Of a stretch of 33,778 bases of DNA, positions 8,269 through 16,365 are shown piece after piece. Position 1 is the first letter of the stretch; each line of letters starts with the position of its first letter. The notes beneath the pieces were generated by a model. That model worked only from the letters and a program-made list of their open reading frames with translations. It was not told where the DNA came from and did no database searches. The translations under genes and the position numbers were made by a program. The DNA is from Acidimicrobiia bacterium (GTDB lineage Bacteria > Actinomycetota > Acidimicrobiia > Spongiisociales > ZC4RG35), in the NCBI GenBank assembly GCA_025922945.1, contig JAICGW010000017.1:1-33778 (forward strand). The letters are read 5' to 3'.

Positions 8269-8973
8269 TTAGTGGACGATGGTGCCGATGGGCTCGCCGG
8301 CGATCGCCCTCACGATGTTGCCGGCGACCGTCATGTCAAAGACCACGATGGGGACCCCGTGCTCCCGGCACATCGTAATTGCCGTGGCATCCATCACCCC
8401 TAGCTCCTGGGAGAGGAAATCCATGTAACTGAGCTCGTCGAGCTTCTTTGCGTCGGGGTCGAGCTTGGGGTCGGCCGAGTAGATCCCGTCCACCTTGCTT
8501 GCCTTGAGCAGGGCGGCGGCACCGACTTCGACCGCTCGCAGGGCCGCGGCGGTGTCGGTGGTGAAGAATGGGTTGCCGGTACCGGCGGCAAAGACCACTA
8601 CACGCCCTTTTTCGAGATGGCGACGGGCGCGCAATCTGATGTAGGGCTCCGCCAGCTGCTGCATCGAGATCGCGCTTTGCACCCGGGTTTCAAGCCCGGC
8701 GTGCTCGAGGGCGTCTCGGAGGGCGAGGGCGTTGATGACCGTCGCCAGCATTCCCATGTAGTCGGCGTTGGCCGGATCCATGCCCTGGGCGTGCTCGGAG
8801 ACTCCCCGCCAGATGTTTCCGCCCCCAACCACGGTGGCCACCTCGGCGCCGGCGTTAGCCGCCTCGGCGATCTCGGTTGCCACTCTCTTCACGGTCGCCG
8901 GATGGATGCCATAACCGGTCACGGGGTCGGCAAAGGCCTCGCCCGAAAGCTTGAGGAGAACCCTACGCCCCAT
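8269..8973 (-). CDS. pyrH: UMP kinase
   Basis: PyrH phosphorylates UMP to UDP with ATP in pyrimidine nucleotide synthesis. The 234-residue protein belongs to the amino-acid-kinase fold. It shows the N-terminal KLSGEAF, the glycine loop [10 protein letters not shown], and the nucleotide-binding segment [20 protein letters not shown]. The ATG overlaps the tsf stop as TGATG and has an AGGAG Shine-Dalgarno sequence just upstream, so coupling with tsf is likely. Confidence 0.97.
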   Translation of the reverse strand: MGRRVLLKLSGEAFADPVTGYGIHPATVKRVATEIAEAANAGAEVATVVGGGNIWRGVSEHAQGMDPANADYMGMLATVINALALRDALEHAGLETRVQSAISMQQLAEPYIRLRARRHLEKGRVVVFAAGTGNPFFTTDTAAALRAVEVGAAALLKASKVDGIYSADPKLDPDAKKLDELSYMDFLSQELGVMDATAITMCREHGVPIVVFDMTVAGNIVRAIAGEPIGTIVH

Positions 8974-9602
8974 CAGTTCTCCTGGCTGTCTTCACCGATT
9001 CGGAGCATGGCCATCCGCCGCACCGAGATGTTCTCCCCCATCCGGGCGGCGAGATCGTTGACCATCTCCTCGACCGTCCCCTCGAATGACTCGGTGCGGG
9101 CGAACTTCTGGTCATAGAGCACCTGATCCTCGTAATAGGACTTCACCTTGCCCTCGACGATGCGATCGATGACGTTCTCAGGCTTTCCTTCTTCTCGCGC
9201 TTGGGCGGCGAAGAACTGGCGCTCGCGCTCGAGTTCGTCCGGATCCACATCTTGGCGACGGATCCAGCGGGGCCGGCCCCAGGCGATGTGCATGGCGATG
9301 TCGTCGGCCACCTTTCGGAATTCTGGATTCTTGGCGACGAAGTCTGTCTCGCAGGCCAGTTCGACAAGAACCCCGATGACGGGGCGGTCCGCCTGGTAGT
9401 GGACATAGGTACCGATCGAGCCCTGGTTGGCTTCCCGCTCGGTGGCCCGCTTGGCGACCTTGGCCATGCCTCTCACCCGCAAGAGCTCCATCGCCTTTTC
9501 GACGTCGCCCTCGGTCTCGACGAGGGCGCGCTTCGCGTCCATCATCCCCACTCCGGCCATTTGCCGGAGCCTCTGTACTTCCTTGGCTGCTACTTCAGCC
9601 AC
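8973..9602 (-). CDS. tsf: Elongation factor Ts (short form)
   Basis: EF-Ts is the nucleotide-exchange factor for EF-Tu. The N-terminal UBA-like domain with [13 protein letters not shown] and the core motif ETDFVAKN, which inserts into EF-Tu, are intact. At 209 residues it is shorter than the E. coli protein (about 280) and resembles the compact forms seen in some other phyla, with a reduced second core subdomain. It starts at GTG 9602 and overlaps the end of rpsB by eight bases, the usual rpsB-tsf arrangement. Confidence 0.96.
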   Translation of the reverse strand: MAEVAAKEVQRLRQMAGVGMMDAKRALVETEGDVEKAMELLRVRGMAKVAKRATEREANQGSIGTYVHYQADRPVIGVLVELACETDFVAKNPEFRKVADDIAMHIAWGRPRWIRRQDVDPDELERERQFFAAQAREEGKPENVIDRIVEGKVKSYYEDQVLYDQKFARTESFEGTVEEMVNDLAARMGENISVRRMAMLRIGEDSQEN

Positions 9603-10329
9603 TCACTGCCTCTTCGGGGGTGAACTCGGCTTCGGTTTCCTTCGTGTCCATTCCCTTGCCCTCGCGGCAGGCCTCCGCCAGGGCGCCGGCCACCACCGAG
9701 GCAGCTCGAATGGCGTCGTCGTTTCCGGCGATGACGAAGTCGATGTGGTCGGGGTCGCAGTTCGAGTCGACCAAGGCGAGGGTGGTGATGCCCAGCCGGG
9801 CCGCCTCCTTGACAGCCGTGTGCTCGGTGTTGACGTCGACGATGAAGATGGCGTCGGGGGTCTTCGTCATCTCCCGCACCCCACCCAGGGTCTGTTGAAG
9901 CTTGGAGAGCTCGCGGCTGATCGACAGCCGCTCTCGCTTCGAAAGACTGGCGATCTCCTGCGAGGCCTCCATCCGCTCCAGTTCCTTCATGTAGAAGATG
10001 CGTTTTTGGATGGTGCTGAAGTTGGTGAGCATTCCACCCAGCCAGCGGAAGTTGACATAGGGCATGTCCGCTGATTGGGCCGCCTCCGCAATAGGGGCCT
10101 GGGCTTGCTTTTTGGTACCGACAAATAGAACGGTCCCGCCCTTTTGGGTGAGGTCCTTCAAATATGCGGCTGCCGCTTCGATCTGGGCCAGGGTCTGGCG
10201 GAGATCGATGATGTGGATGCCGTTGCGCTCGCCGTAGATGTACGGCTTCATTTTGGGATTCCAGCGCCGGGTCTGGTGTCCGAAGTGGACCCCTGCCTCG
10301 AGCAACTGCTTGATGGTCACCGCAGTCAC
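9595..10329 (-). CDS. rpsB: Small ribosomal subunit protein S2
   Basis: S2 is a 30S-subunit protein that bridges the head and body. The 244-residue product shows GVHFGHQTRRWNPKM, YGERNGIHIIDLRQT, FVGTKKQAQ and the C-terminal GIPTLALVD-like segment (here GITTLALVDSNCDPD). Residues after about 225 form an acidic tail ([15 protein letters not shown]). It starts at GTG 10329 with a near-ideal AAAGGAGAAAAC Shine-Dalgarno sequence. The 153 bp upstream, which separate it from the sigma gene, probably hold its promoter and a regulatory leader. Confidence 0.97.
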   Translation of the reverse strand: MTAVTIKQLLEAGVHFGHQTRRWNPKMKPYIYGERNGIHIIDLRQTLAQIEAAAAYLKDLTQKGGTVLFVGTKKQAQAPIAEAAQSADMPYVNFRWLGGMLTNFSTIQKRIFYMKELERMEASQEIASLSKRERLSISRELSKLQQTLGGVREMTKTPDAIFIVDVNTEHTAVKEAARLGITTLALVDSNCDPDHIDFVIAGNDDAIRAASVVAGALAEACREGKGMDTKETEAEFTPEEAVSG

Positions 10330-10482
10330 GTTTTCTCCTTTGGTTGTGCCTCCGCCGGCGTAGCGGCGCGTCCGGAAACGCTCCGACCTGAGAGGGATCG
10401 CCGACGTGTGTCGTTGTGGGGGATGGTAGTCGAGAGTCCCCCCTCCCCGCCTACGGCAGTACTACCAAGGGGGAGAAACGGG
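10330..10482 (-). other. Spacer / presumed rpsB leader
   Basis: These 153 bp lie between the sigma-factor stop and rpsB. They hold a G-rich tract (about 10430-10446 on the minus strand), a small GC hairpin at 10353-10368 (5-bp stem, 6-base loop) and, at the rpsB end, a strong Shine-Dalgarno sequence. I could not pick a convincing -35/-10 pair or a U-tailed terminator. S2 leaders often mediate autoregulation, but nothing here matches a motif I can name. Confidence 0.3.
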
Positions 10483-11253
10483 CTAGGCCATCCGGTTTCT
10501 GAGCGAGAGCACGCTCTTGGCGTGAATCTGACAGACCCGGGATTCGGTAACCCCGAGAACCTCTCCGATCTCGGCCAGTGTCAACCCTTCGAAGTAATAG
10601 AGAGTGATCACCAACCGTTCCCGATCGGGGAGGCGGTTGATGGCGTCCCCCAGCATGTGTCTCGTCTCCTCGGCTTGAAACGCGGCCTCGGGACTCATTC
10701 CTCCCACGTCGGGAAGGAAGTCGCCCAGGGAGGAACCGGCATCCGGACCGATCATCTCGTCGAGGGCGATCAATCCCAGGTTTGAGATTTCAGCCAGGGT
10801 GGAGCGGACCGACTCCACTTCCTGACCCATGTGTTTGGCCAGCTCCTCGTCGGACGGGGTGCGCTGGAGCCGGTGCTCGAGCTCCGATAGGGACCTTTCC
10901 ATCTCCCGGGCCCGGGAGCGGACCGATCGAGGAACCCAGTCGAGTGAGCGCAGTCCGTCAAGGATCGAACCCTTGATCCGATTGATGGCGTAGGTCTCGA
11001 ACTTGAACCCGCGTTCGGGCTCGAACTTGTCGATGGCATCGATCAAACCGAAGACGCCGTAGGAGACGAGGTCGGACTGATCGACGTTGCGGGGCAGTCC
11101 AGCGGCCACGCGGCCGGCAACGAATTTGACCAGCGGCGAGTACTGGAGGATGAGCGCCTCTCGGGCTCCGCCGTCGCTCTCCTCTTTGAGACGCTGCCAG
11201 AGCCCGGGAAGGGCGCTCTGTTCTTCTTCAGGCTCGAGGATGGCTGAGGTCAT
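10483..11253 (-). CDS. RNA polymerase sigma factor, FliA/WhiG (group 3) type
   Basis: This 256-residue sigma factor has region 1.2/2 ([51 protein letters not shown]), region 3 (about residues 110-160) and region 4 with a helix-turn-helix ([19 protein letters not shown]). DWVPRSVR between regions 2 and 3 is typical of WhiG/FliA proteins. In Streptomyces, WhiG at this syntenic position controls sporulation; in motile bacteria the same subfamily drives flagellar genes. No flagellar or sporulation genes are present here, so the regulon is unknown. It overlaps the end of xerC by 26 bp. I leave the symbol blank because whiG implies a role I cannot show. Confidence 0.93.
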   Translation of the reverse strand: MTSAILEPEEEQSALPGLWQRLKEESDGGAREALILQYSPLVKFVAGRVAAGLPRNVDQSDLVSYGVFGLIDAIDKFEPERGFKFETYAINRIKGSILDGLRSLDWVPRSVRSRAREMERSLSELEHRLQRTPSDEELAKHMGQEVESVRSTLAEISNLGLIALDEMIGPDAGSSLGDFLPDVGGMSPEAAFQAEETRHMLGDAINRLPDRERLVITLYYFEGLTLAEIGEVLGVTESRVCQIHAKSVLSLRNRMA

Positions 11254-12115
11254 AAGTGGATTTCAGGAATTGGGCGGAAACGGCAGTGTAAAGCTGGGTG
11301 GTAGCCAGATCACGGTGTCCCAAAAGCTCCTGAACCGCCCGCAGATCAGCACCACCCTCCAGGAGATGAGTGGCGAACGAGTGACGGAGGGCATGGGGAA
11401 AGGTGGCAGCTCGATTGCGCACCACCCGCCGCACCCCACGTTCGTCGAGTCGCCGGCCGCGCTCGCCCACGAAGAGGCAGCCGCCGGCTTCGGGTCCGGC
11501 CATTCCCGGGCGACCTTCGTCGAGCCAGCGGGAGATTGCCTCTTGAGCCGGCCTTCCGACCGGGATCGACCGCATCCGCCCTCCTTTCCCCATAACGGTC
11601 AGGAGGTCGGATGCGAAGGAATCGATCGTCAATGCAGCCAGCTCTGAGACTCTGATCCCCGTCGAGTAGAGCAATTCGAGAATCGCCCGATCGCGGAGGT
11701 CCTTGGGGCTGGAAGCCGGGAGCGAGTCGAGGAGCGAACTCACCTGACGTTGCGGGAGGGCGCGGGGCAGGCGCTCGGGAAGGCGGGGGCGGGAGAGGAC
11801 CGCCGCGGGATTCTGAGCCAGGAGGTGACGACGGACGGCGTCGTCGAAAAAAGCCCGCACCGCCGAGGACTTGCGGGCGATCGAGCGCCGGGCGTAACCA
11901 TGCTTGTCGAGCGCGGCCAGATAGCGTCGGAGGAGCGGGCGATCGACGGTGGCAAAGTCACGGATTCCCTCGGTGGAGCAGAAGTTGACGAAATGAGTCA
12001 GATCCCGGCGATAGGCATCGGTGGTATTGGAGCTATAGCCCCGTTGCGTCTGCAATCGATCGAGATAGGACTCGACCATCGACCGAGACCATGCGGGCAG
12101 TTGACGATCGACCAT
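11228..12115 (-). CDS. xerC: Tyrosine recombinase XerC/XerD type
   Basis: Xer recombinases resolve chromosome dimers at dif sites. The 295-residue protein has an N-terminal core-binding SAM-like domain (about 10-95) and a complete catalytic set: Arg155 (GIRVSEL), Lys178 (GKGGR), His241 and Arg244 (HALRH), His267 (LGHRD) and the nucleophile Tyr276 (LYTAV). The location between dprA and the WhiG-type sigma gene is the usual one for xerC in Actinobacteria, so it is probably a housekeeping recombinase and not a phage integrase. No attachment site or mobile cargo is seen nearby. Confidence 0.93.
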   Translation of the reverse strand: MVDRQLPAWSRSMVESYLDRLQTQRGYSSNTTDAYRRDLTHFVNFCSTEGIRDFATVDRPLLRRYLAALDKHGYARRSIARKSSAVRAFFDDAVRRHLLAQNPAAVLSRPRLPERLPRALPQRQVSSLLDSLPASSPKDLRDRAILELLYSTGIRVSELAALTIDSFASDLLTVMGKGGRMRSIPVGRPAQEAISRWLDEGRPGMAGPEAGGCLFVGERGRRLDERGVRRVVRNRAATFPHALRHSFATHLLEGGADLRAVQELLGHRDLATTQLYTAVSAQFLKSTYDLSHPRA

Positions 12116-12141
12116 CGCGGATCAGGGTATTGCCAACCGCC

Positions 12142-12906
12142 TCAGATTCCGAGCTCATGCCGCGTCAGTGCGGCCAGGGCCTCTCCGATGGGACGATCCG
12201 ATTGCGCCAACAATGTGTCGACGTTCTCTGACCATTTGGGCGGGGCGGCAGGCGCCCGCGGCGGTGGGCCGAGGATGAATGTCAGCGTCTCGAGCAGGTC
12301 TTCCGGTCCCAGGACCGGGTGGGCTCCGTCTCGAATCAGAAGGTTGCAGCCCGCCGATACGGCCCGATTGATGTCACCGGGCACGGCCAGCACTTCCCTT
12401 CCCAATTCGAGCCCCAGCCGAGCCGTGATCAGCGCTCCTCCCGTCACCGCCGCTTCGACCACGACGACTGCCGCGGAAAACGCGGCGATGATGCGATTTC
12501 GGGCCGGAAAGCGGAACGGGGCCGGCGGAGTCCCCGGCTCGTACTCGGAAATCAGACCCCCGCCTTGCTCGATCAGCCTCCGAGCCAGGCCCTCGTTCTG
12601 GCGCGGATAGACAATGTCGAGCCCCGAACCGAGAACAGCCCACCCGGTTTCGTCGACCTCAACGCAGGCCTGATGGGCGACTCCGTCGATGCCGCGTGCC
12701 AACCCGCTGATCACCGGCCATCCGGCAGTGGCCACTGCCCGGGAGAGGATGCGGGTGGCCGTTTCCCCGTAGGAGGTCGATCGTCGGGTGCCAACGATCG
12801 CTACCCCGAGGCGAGGGGGGAAGGTGCCCGCCACCCACAGCGTTTCCGGGAGTCCGGTGACGCCGTCGAGATAGGAGGGAAGGGACTCCTGGCGAAGTGA
12901 AGTCAG
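12142..12906 (-). CDS. dprA: DprA/Smf DNA-processing protein, minimal form, probable CTG start
   Basis: DprA loads RecA on incoming single-stranded DNA during transformation. The Rossmann-like core is clear: VAIVGTRRST, SGLARGIDGVAHQ, LGSGLDIVYPRQN, ISEYEPGTPP, FPARNRIIAA and VEAAVTGGALITA. The first ATG/GTG/TTG start is GTG 12834, but conserved-looking sequence (YLDGVTGLPETLWVAG) lies upstream in frame. The only reasonable start there is CTG at 12906-12904, which overlaps the comM TGA as CTGA and has GAGG six bases before it. That gives 254 residues. The usual N-terminal SAM-like domain is absent because comM occupies the space, and the C-terminal winged helix is cut short at ALTRHELGI. Confidence 0.85.
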   Translation of the reverse strand: MTSLRQESLPSYLDGVTGLPETLWVAGTFPPRLGVAIVGTRRSTSYGETATRILSRAVATAGWPVISGLARGIDGVAHQACVEVDETGWAVLGSGLDIVYPRQNEGLARRLIEQGGGLISEYEPGTPPAPFRFPARNRIIAAFSAAVVVVEAAVTGGALITARLGLELGREVLAVPGDINRAVSAGCNLLIRDGAHPVLGPEDLLETLTFILGPPPRAPAAPPKWSENVDTLLAQSDRPIGEALAALTRHELGI

Positions 12907-14375
12907 ATCGCACCTCGATAGGAGAGCGCCTCCCCGACGTGGATTTCGTTGACGGTTTCAGACTCCGCCAGGTCGGCGATGGTGCGCGCCATCCGGCGCA
13001 CCCGATCGGCTCCGCGTCCGGTGAGCGCCCCCTTACGGACGGCGGCGGCGACGAGATCGAGAGCGGGTCCATCGAAGACCAGCGCGTCTAGTTCGTTTCG
13101 GCTCAAGGCCGAGTTGATTCGCCGACTCCGGTCTAGCTGTGCCTGGCGCGCCCGCAGCACTCGAAGTTTGACGGTGGCCGAGTCTTCGGCCGCAGCACCT
13201 AGGAGCAGGTCAGGGTCGGGAGCCATCATGTGAAGGCGGAGGTCGAATCGATCGAGAAAGGGGCCGGTGAGGCGCGCCCGATAGCGGGCCACCTCCACGG
13301 GCGAGCAGCGGCACGACACAAGGCGGTCTCCCTGGAAACCGCAGGGGCAGGGATTGGAGGCAGCCACCACCTGGGCCCGGGCAGGAAAGGTGATGCTCCG
13401 CCCCCGCCGGGCGATCGTCACCGCCCCTTCCTCGATTGGTTGGCGGAGGGAGTTGAGGAGGTGCGGCGGGAATTCGCCGAGCTCGTCGAGGAAAAGTACC
13501 CCACCATGAGCGAGTGAGACCTCGCCGGGTTGGGGATGGGGGCTTCCGCCACCGACGACCGCCGCCATGGAAGCCGAGTGATGAGGCGCTCGAAATGGAG
13601 GCCGAGAAGTCAAAGGGCGCCGCCGATCGGCCGATGCCCAGAGACAGGCGACCTCGACCGCCTCCGCAGGCTGGAGCGGCGGCAGGATCGTGGGCAACCG
13701 TTGGGCGAGCATGGTCTTTCCGCAGCCCGGGGGACCGATCATCAAGAGATGGTGTCCCCCGGCGGCCGCGATCTCCAGGGCTCTACGAGCGCGCGGTTGT
13801 CCGCGGACCTCGGCCAGATCGATCTCGTCATTCGCCAGCTCATCGATCTTGGCTTCGGCAACCCGCGGGGTTGATCCCCCGCTTACGACTGCGGTCGCCT
13901 CTGCCAGGCTGGCAATAGCAAACACCCGTGACCCCGGCACCCGAGCGGCGGTCGGGGCGTCGGCTTCGGAGACCAAACAAGGCCACCCGCGTTCTGTCGC
14001 CAGGAGGGCGGCACCGATCGCCCACCGGCTGCGACGGACCGTACCGTCGAGGGCGAGCTCGCCGGCCACGATCATCCGAGCCGGATTCGGGATCACCTTG
14101 GAAGCGGCGAGGACACCAAGGGCGATTGGAAGGTCGTAGTCGGAGCCCGCCTTCGGGAGGTCAGCCGGGGAGAGGTTGACCGTGATCTGGCGGTGCGGAA
14201 GCTCCTGTCCCGTGGAGAGGATTGCCGCTCTCACCCGCTGCTTGGCCTCGCGCACTGAGGTGTCGGGAAGCCCCACCAGGGAGAACGACTCGATGGGTCG
14301 GCCCACGTGAGCTTCGATCCGGACCGGACGCGGCTCCGCCCCCACCATCGCCACCGACATCGCCTGGGCAAACAC
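12903..14375 (-). CDS. comM: ComM/YifB-family Mg-chelatase-like AAA+ ATPase
   Basis: ComM is a hexameric helicase that promotes branch migration when transformed DNA is integrated. The 490-residue protein has an N-terminal Lon-protease-like (ChlI) domain at about 1-170, Walker A GPPGCGKT at 214-221, Walker B VLFLDELGEF, and a four-cysteine zinc-like cluster (NPCPCG ... SCRC). A C-terminal Mg-chelatase domain contains SRNELDALVF and GRGADRVRRMART. It starts at GTG 14375. The gene sits directly upstream of dprA, a standard competence-associated pairing, though no uptake pilus genes are in the window. Confidence 0.93.
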   Translation of the reverse strand: MFAQAMSVAMVGAEPRPVRIEAHVGRPIESFSLVGLPDTSVREAKQRVRAAILSTGQELPHRQITVNLSPADLPKAGSDYDLPIALGVLAASKVIPNPARMIVAGELALDGTVRRSRWAIGAALLATERGWPCLVSEADAPTAARVPGSRVFAIASLAEATAVVSGGSTPRVAEAKIDELANDEIDLAEVRGQPRARRALEIAAAGGHHLLMIGPPGCGKTMLAQRLPTILPPLQPAEAVEVACLWASADRRRPLTSRPPFRAPHHSASMAAVVGGGSPHPQPGEVSLAHGGVLFLDELGEFPPHLLNSLRQPIEEGAVTIARRGRSITFPARAQVVAASNPCPCGFQGDRLVSCRCSPVEVARYRARLTGPFLDRFDLRLHMMAPDPDLLLGAAAEDSATVKLRVLRARQAQLDRSRRINSALSRNELDALVFDGPALDLVAAAVRKGALTGRGADRVRRMARTIADLAESETVNEIHVGEALSYRGAI

Positions 14376-14418
14376 CCATTGGTTATACGGGCGGGTAGGC
14401 GGGGGTTCTAGGGGTTCG

Positions 14419-15201
14419 TCAGCGACCCCGAAATCGGGCCGGGCGCTTCTCGAGGAATGCGTTCACGCCTTCGATCGCGTCATCGCTTTCCAGACAGATC
14501 GATTGGGCCTGGCCCTCAGCAGCCAGTGCCTGGGCGAGATCGAATTGGAGCGAATGGTTGAGGTTCTGCTTGGTGAACATCTGCGCCACGGGGGCGCCGG
14601 CCGCAAGCGATGAGGTTAGCTCTTCCATGCGCTGATCGATGGCCGAAGCCTCGATGACCTCCAGCACGAGCCCGATAGCCAGAGCTTCATCGGCATCGAT
14701 GATCCTTCCCGTCAACGAGAGCTCCTTGGCCCTTTGCAGGCCCACGATTCGTGGGAGTAACCAGGTGCCCCCGAAGTCGACTGTCAAGCCTCTTTGCACA
14801 AAGATCTCGCTGAAGCGCGCCCGGGTAGTAGCGACCACGAGGTCGCAACCCAACGCCAGATTCATGCCGGCCCCGGCGGCGATTCCGTCGACAAGCGCGA
14901 CGCTCGGCTTGCTCAGACGATGAAGGGCCATCGCCGCCTCGCCCACGCGCTGCATGCGGCGACGGTTGGCGACTACTCCGGATTCGGTGCGAGCGGCAGG
15001 ATCGAGGTCCGCACCCGAGCAAAACGCCCCTCCGGCTCCGGTGAGCACCAGCACCCTTTGCTCGGATGATTCGAACTCAGAAAAGGCGTCGCGTAAATCG
15101 CTCCAGCCCTGGGGGGGAACGGCGTTCTTTCTCTCGACCCGATCGAGGATGAGCCAGCGAGTCGGTCCTCGGTCTTCGGATCGCAACCACATGGCCGGCA
15201 C
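14419..15201 (-). CDS. Enoyl-CoA hydratase/isomerase (crotonase) family protein
   Basis: Crotonase-fold enzymes act on acyl-CoA thioesters through an oxyanion hole. The 260-residue protein has both oxyanion segments: GAFCSGADL (about 60-68) and GIAAGAGMNLALGCDLV (about 105-121). The following block is ARFSEIFVQRGLTVDFGGTW. The first catalytic Glu of classical hydratases is not at its expected place, while an Asp precedes FGGTW, as in PaaG-like isomerases. The second Glu (AKELSLTG) is present. This suggests an isomerase or an atypical hydratase. GTG 15201 or ATG 15192 could be the start. It separates comM from yraN. Confidence 0.88.
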   Translation of the reverse strand: MPAMWLRSEDRGPTRWLILDRVERKNAVPPQGWSDLRDAFSEFESSEQRVLVLTGAGGAFCSGADLDPAARTESGVVANRRRMQRVGEAAMALHRLSKPSVALVDGIAAGAGMNLALGCDLVVATTRARFSEIFVQRGLTVDFGGTWLLPRIVGLQRAKELSLTGRIIDADEALAIGLVLEVIEASAIDQRMEELTSSLAAGAPVAQMFTKQNLNHSLQFDLAQALAAEGQAQSICLESDDAIEGVNAFLEKRPARFRGR

Positions 15202-15236
15202 GGTAGCTCTGGGGTTGATCGGTAACGTGGGAGAGC

Positions 15237-15347
15237 ATGGGCTTTAACCCCTTTCGACCGGCACGCAAGAACACTCTCGACTTGGCGTGGATGGCGGGAA
15301 CGATCGTCGTCATCATCGGCCTCGTGGTGTGGGCGATCTGGGGGTAA
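15237..15347 (+). CDS. Small single-pass membrane protein (36 aa), unknown function
   Basis: A 37-codon frame encodes a short basic N-terminus (MGFNPFRPARKNTLD) followed by one hydrophobic segment (AGTIVVIIGLVVWAIWG) that runs to the C-terminus. The charge distribution predicts an inside N-terminus. A GGGAG Shine-Dalgarno sequence lies just before ATG 15237. The next gene starts three bases after its stop, so the two are probably translated together. I recall similar tiny proteins in actinobacterial genomes but know of no function. Confidence 0.6.
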   Translation: MGFNPFRPARKNTLDLAWMAGTIVVIIGLVVWAIWG

Positions 15348-15349
15348 CC

Positions 15350-15535
15350 GTGTCTCCGGTGCAGCCGTACGCCGCTCGCAAGCAGTACCTCTGTCCCGGA
15401 TGCAACAACACCATCGGGGTAGGTGTTTTCCATCTGGTCGTAGTCCCCGACGATGAGCCCGACGACAGACGTCATTGGCATCACGGCTGCTGGCACAAAG
15501 AGATGCGTCGTCGCTTTGGCGCTGGAACGGGTTAG
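15350..15535 (+). CDS. Small Cys/His zinc-binding-like protein (61 aa), unknown function
   Basis: The frame starts at GTG 15350 behind a GGGGG Shine-Dalgarno sequence overlapping the previous gene's stop. It encodes a single CPGC knuckle (YLCPGCNNTIGVG) and, after an acidic linker (PDDEPDDR), the cluster RHWHHGCWHKEMRRR. Two Cys plus a His/Cys set could bind one zinc, but no named domain fits with certainty. Similar short proteins in Actinobacteria are often labelled ATP/GTP-binding without evidence. A strong terminator follows immediately. Confidence 0.65.
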   Translation: MSPVQPYAARKQYLCPGCNNTIGVGVFHLVVVPDDEPDDRRHWHHGCWHKEMRRRFGAGTG

Positions 15536-15541
15536 GCCCGA

Positions 15542-15584
15542 CTGTGAAGGTTCGCGCGGCCTGGAGCCGCGAGGATCTTCACAG
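15542..15584. terminator. Bidirectional hairpin terminator between convergent genes
   Basis: CTGTGAAG at the left end pairs with CTTCACAG at the right end, and the stem continues inward through GTTCGCGCGGC and GCCGCGAGGAT with a few G-U or mismatched pairs. The result is an almost continuous stem of about 19 bp around a short CTGGA loop. No long T-run follows on either side, which is common for terminators in GC-rich Actinobacteria. It sits exactly between the plus-strand small genes and the minus-strand ABC permease. Confidence 0.8.
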
Positions 15585-15590
15585 ACTGGC

Positions 15591-16352
15591 CTAGGCGTCG
15601 CGCAGCTTTAGTCCCGCCCAAGAGATGAGCACTCCGACCACCGACCACCCCAGGACCACGATCAGACCGCGGCGAAACGACGGCAGGTCCCCGAGTATCT
15701 GGCCGAAGCCTCCCACGCTCAGCGATCCCAATAGGGCCGAGGTGTGAATCGAAAGCGAGACCTCACGAAACCCTTCCCAGAGGATCAGGAGCCCCTCGAC
15801 GAAGCTGAAGGCGAGGGCGGCTCCGATCGCTGGTCCCACCGAGCGCAGCCAGGCGGAGAAGGCCAGCCCCAGCGCCACCCACGTGAACTGCACCAGGAGC
15901 GCCTTCCAGGCGATGTCCCACCACCCGACCGCGTCGAGTTCGCCCGTGCCTTCGGCGAGGAAGAAGGTTGCGACCGAGAAGACGGCGATGGCGAGGAGCA
16001 CCGCCAGCCAGGCGGCGGAAGTACTGGTCAATAGTCGAGTGACCAGATGCTGGCCGCGACGGCTATTGCGGGTCAAGGTTGTGGACCAGGCCGACGTAGC
16101 GAGCTCTCCGGCGAGGGCCATCGTCGCCAGGATGAGAGGGAACCAGGTCTGACCCATGACCTGGCCAGCGCCGAAGATGTAGGCACCGGGCTTTTGGATT
16201 TCAAAGAAGCCGCCCTGATCGTCAATCACCCTTGGCAGGAGATAGAAGATTCCTGCCAAGAAACCAGTGAGAAGCACCAGGACAATGGTCAAAACCCAAA
16301 ACGTCCGCCGCTTGAACGTCTTGATCAATTCAGCCTTGATGAGTCCAATCAA
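15591..16352 (-). CDS. ABC-2 type transporter permease
   Basis: The protein has about six hydrophobic segments in the ABC-2 pattern: a cytoplasmic amphipathic start (IGLIKAELIKTFKRRTFW), a first membrane segment (VLTIVLVLLTGFLAGIFYLLP), a large loop, and five more segments from about residue 75 on. It is the membrane half of a two-gene exporter with the ATPase just upstream. The chosen start is TTG 16352 with GGAGAG five bases before it, 13 bp after the ATPase stop, giving 253 residues. The frame is open further up to 16577, but that part is out-of-frame ATPase sequence. The substrate is unknown. Confidence 0.85.
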   Translation of the reverse strand: MIGLIKAELIKTFKRRTFWVLTIVLVLLTGFLAGIFYLLPRVIDDQGGFFEIQKPGAYIFGAGQVMGQTWFPLILATMALAGELATSAWSTTLTRNSRRGQHLVTRLLTSTSAAWLAVLLAIAVFSVATFFLAEGTGELDAVGWWDIAWKALLVQFTWVALGLAFSAWLRSVGPAIGAALAFSFVEGLLILWEGFREVSLSIHTSALLGSLSVGGFGQILGDLPSFRRGLIVVLGWSVVGVLISWAGLKLRDA

Positions 16353-16365
16353 TTGATCTCTCCGC

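Noticed and set aside
10353-10368. Hairpin upstream of rpsB considered as a riboswitch or terminator
   Set aside because: The stem is only 5 bp, with no T-run or recognisable aptamer; kept only as part of the leader description.
11228-12115. Tyrosine recombinase considered as a phage or island integrase
   Set aside because: It lies in the conserved dprA-xerC-sigma-rpsB order, with no att repeats, tRNA target or mobile cargo.
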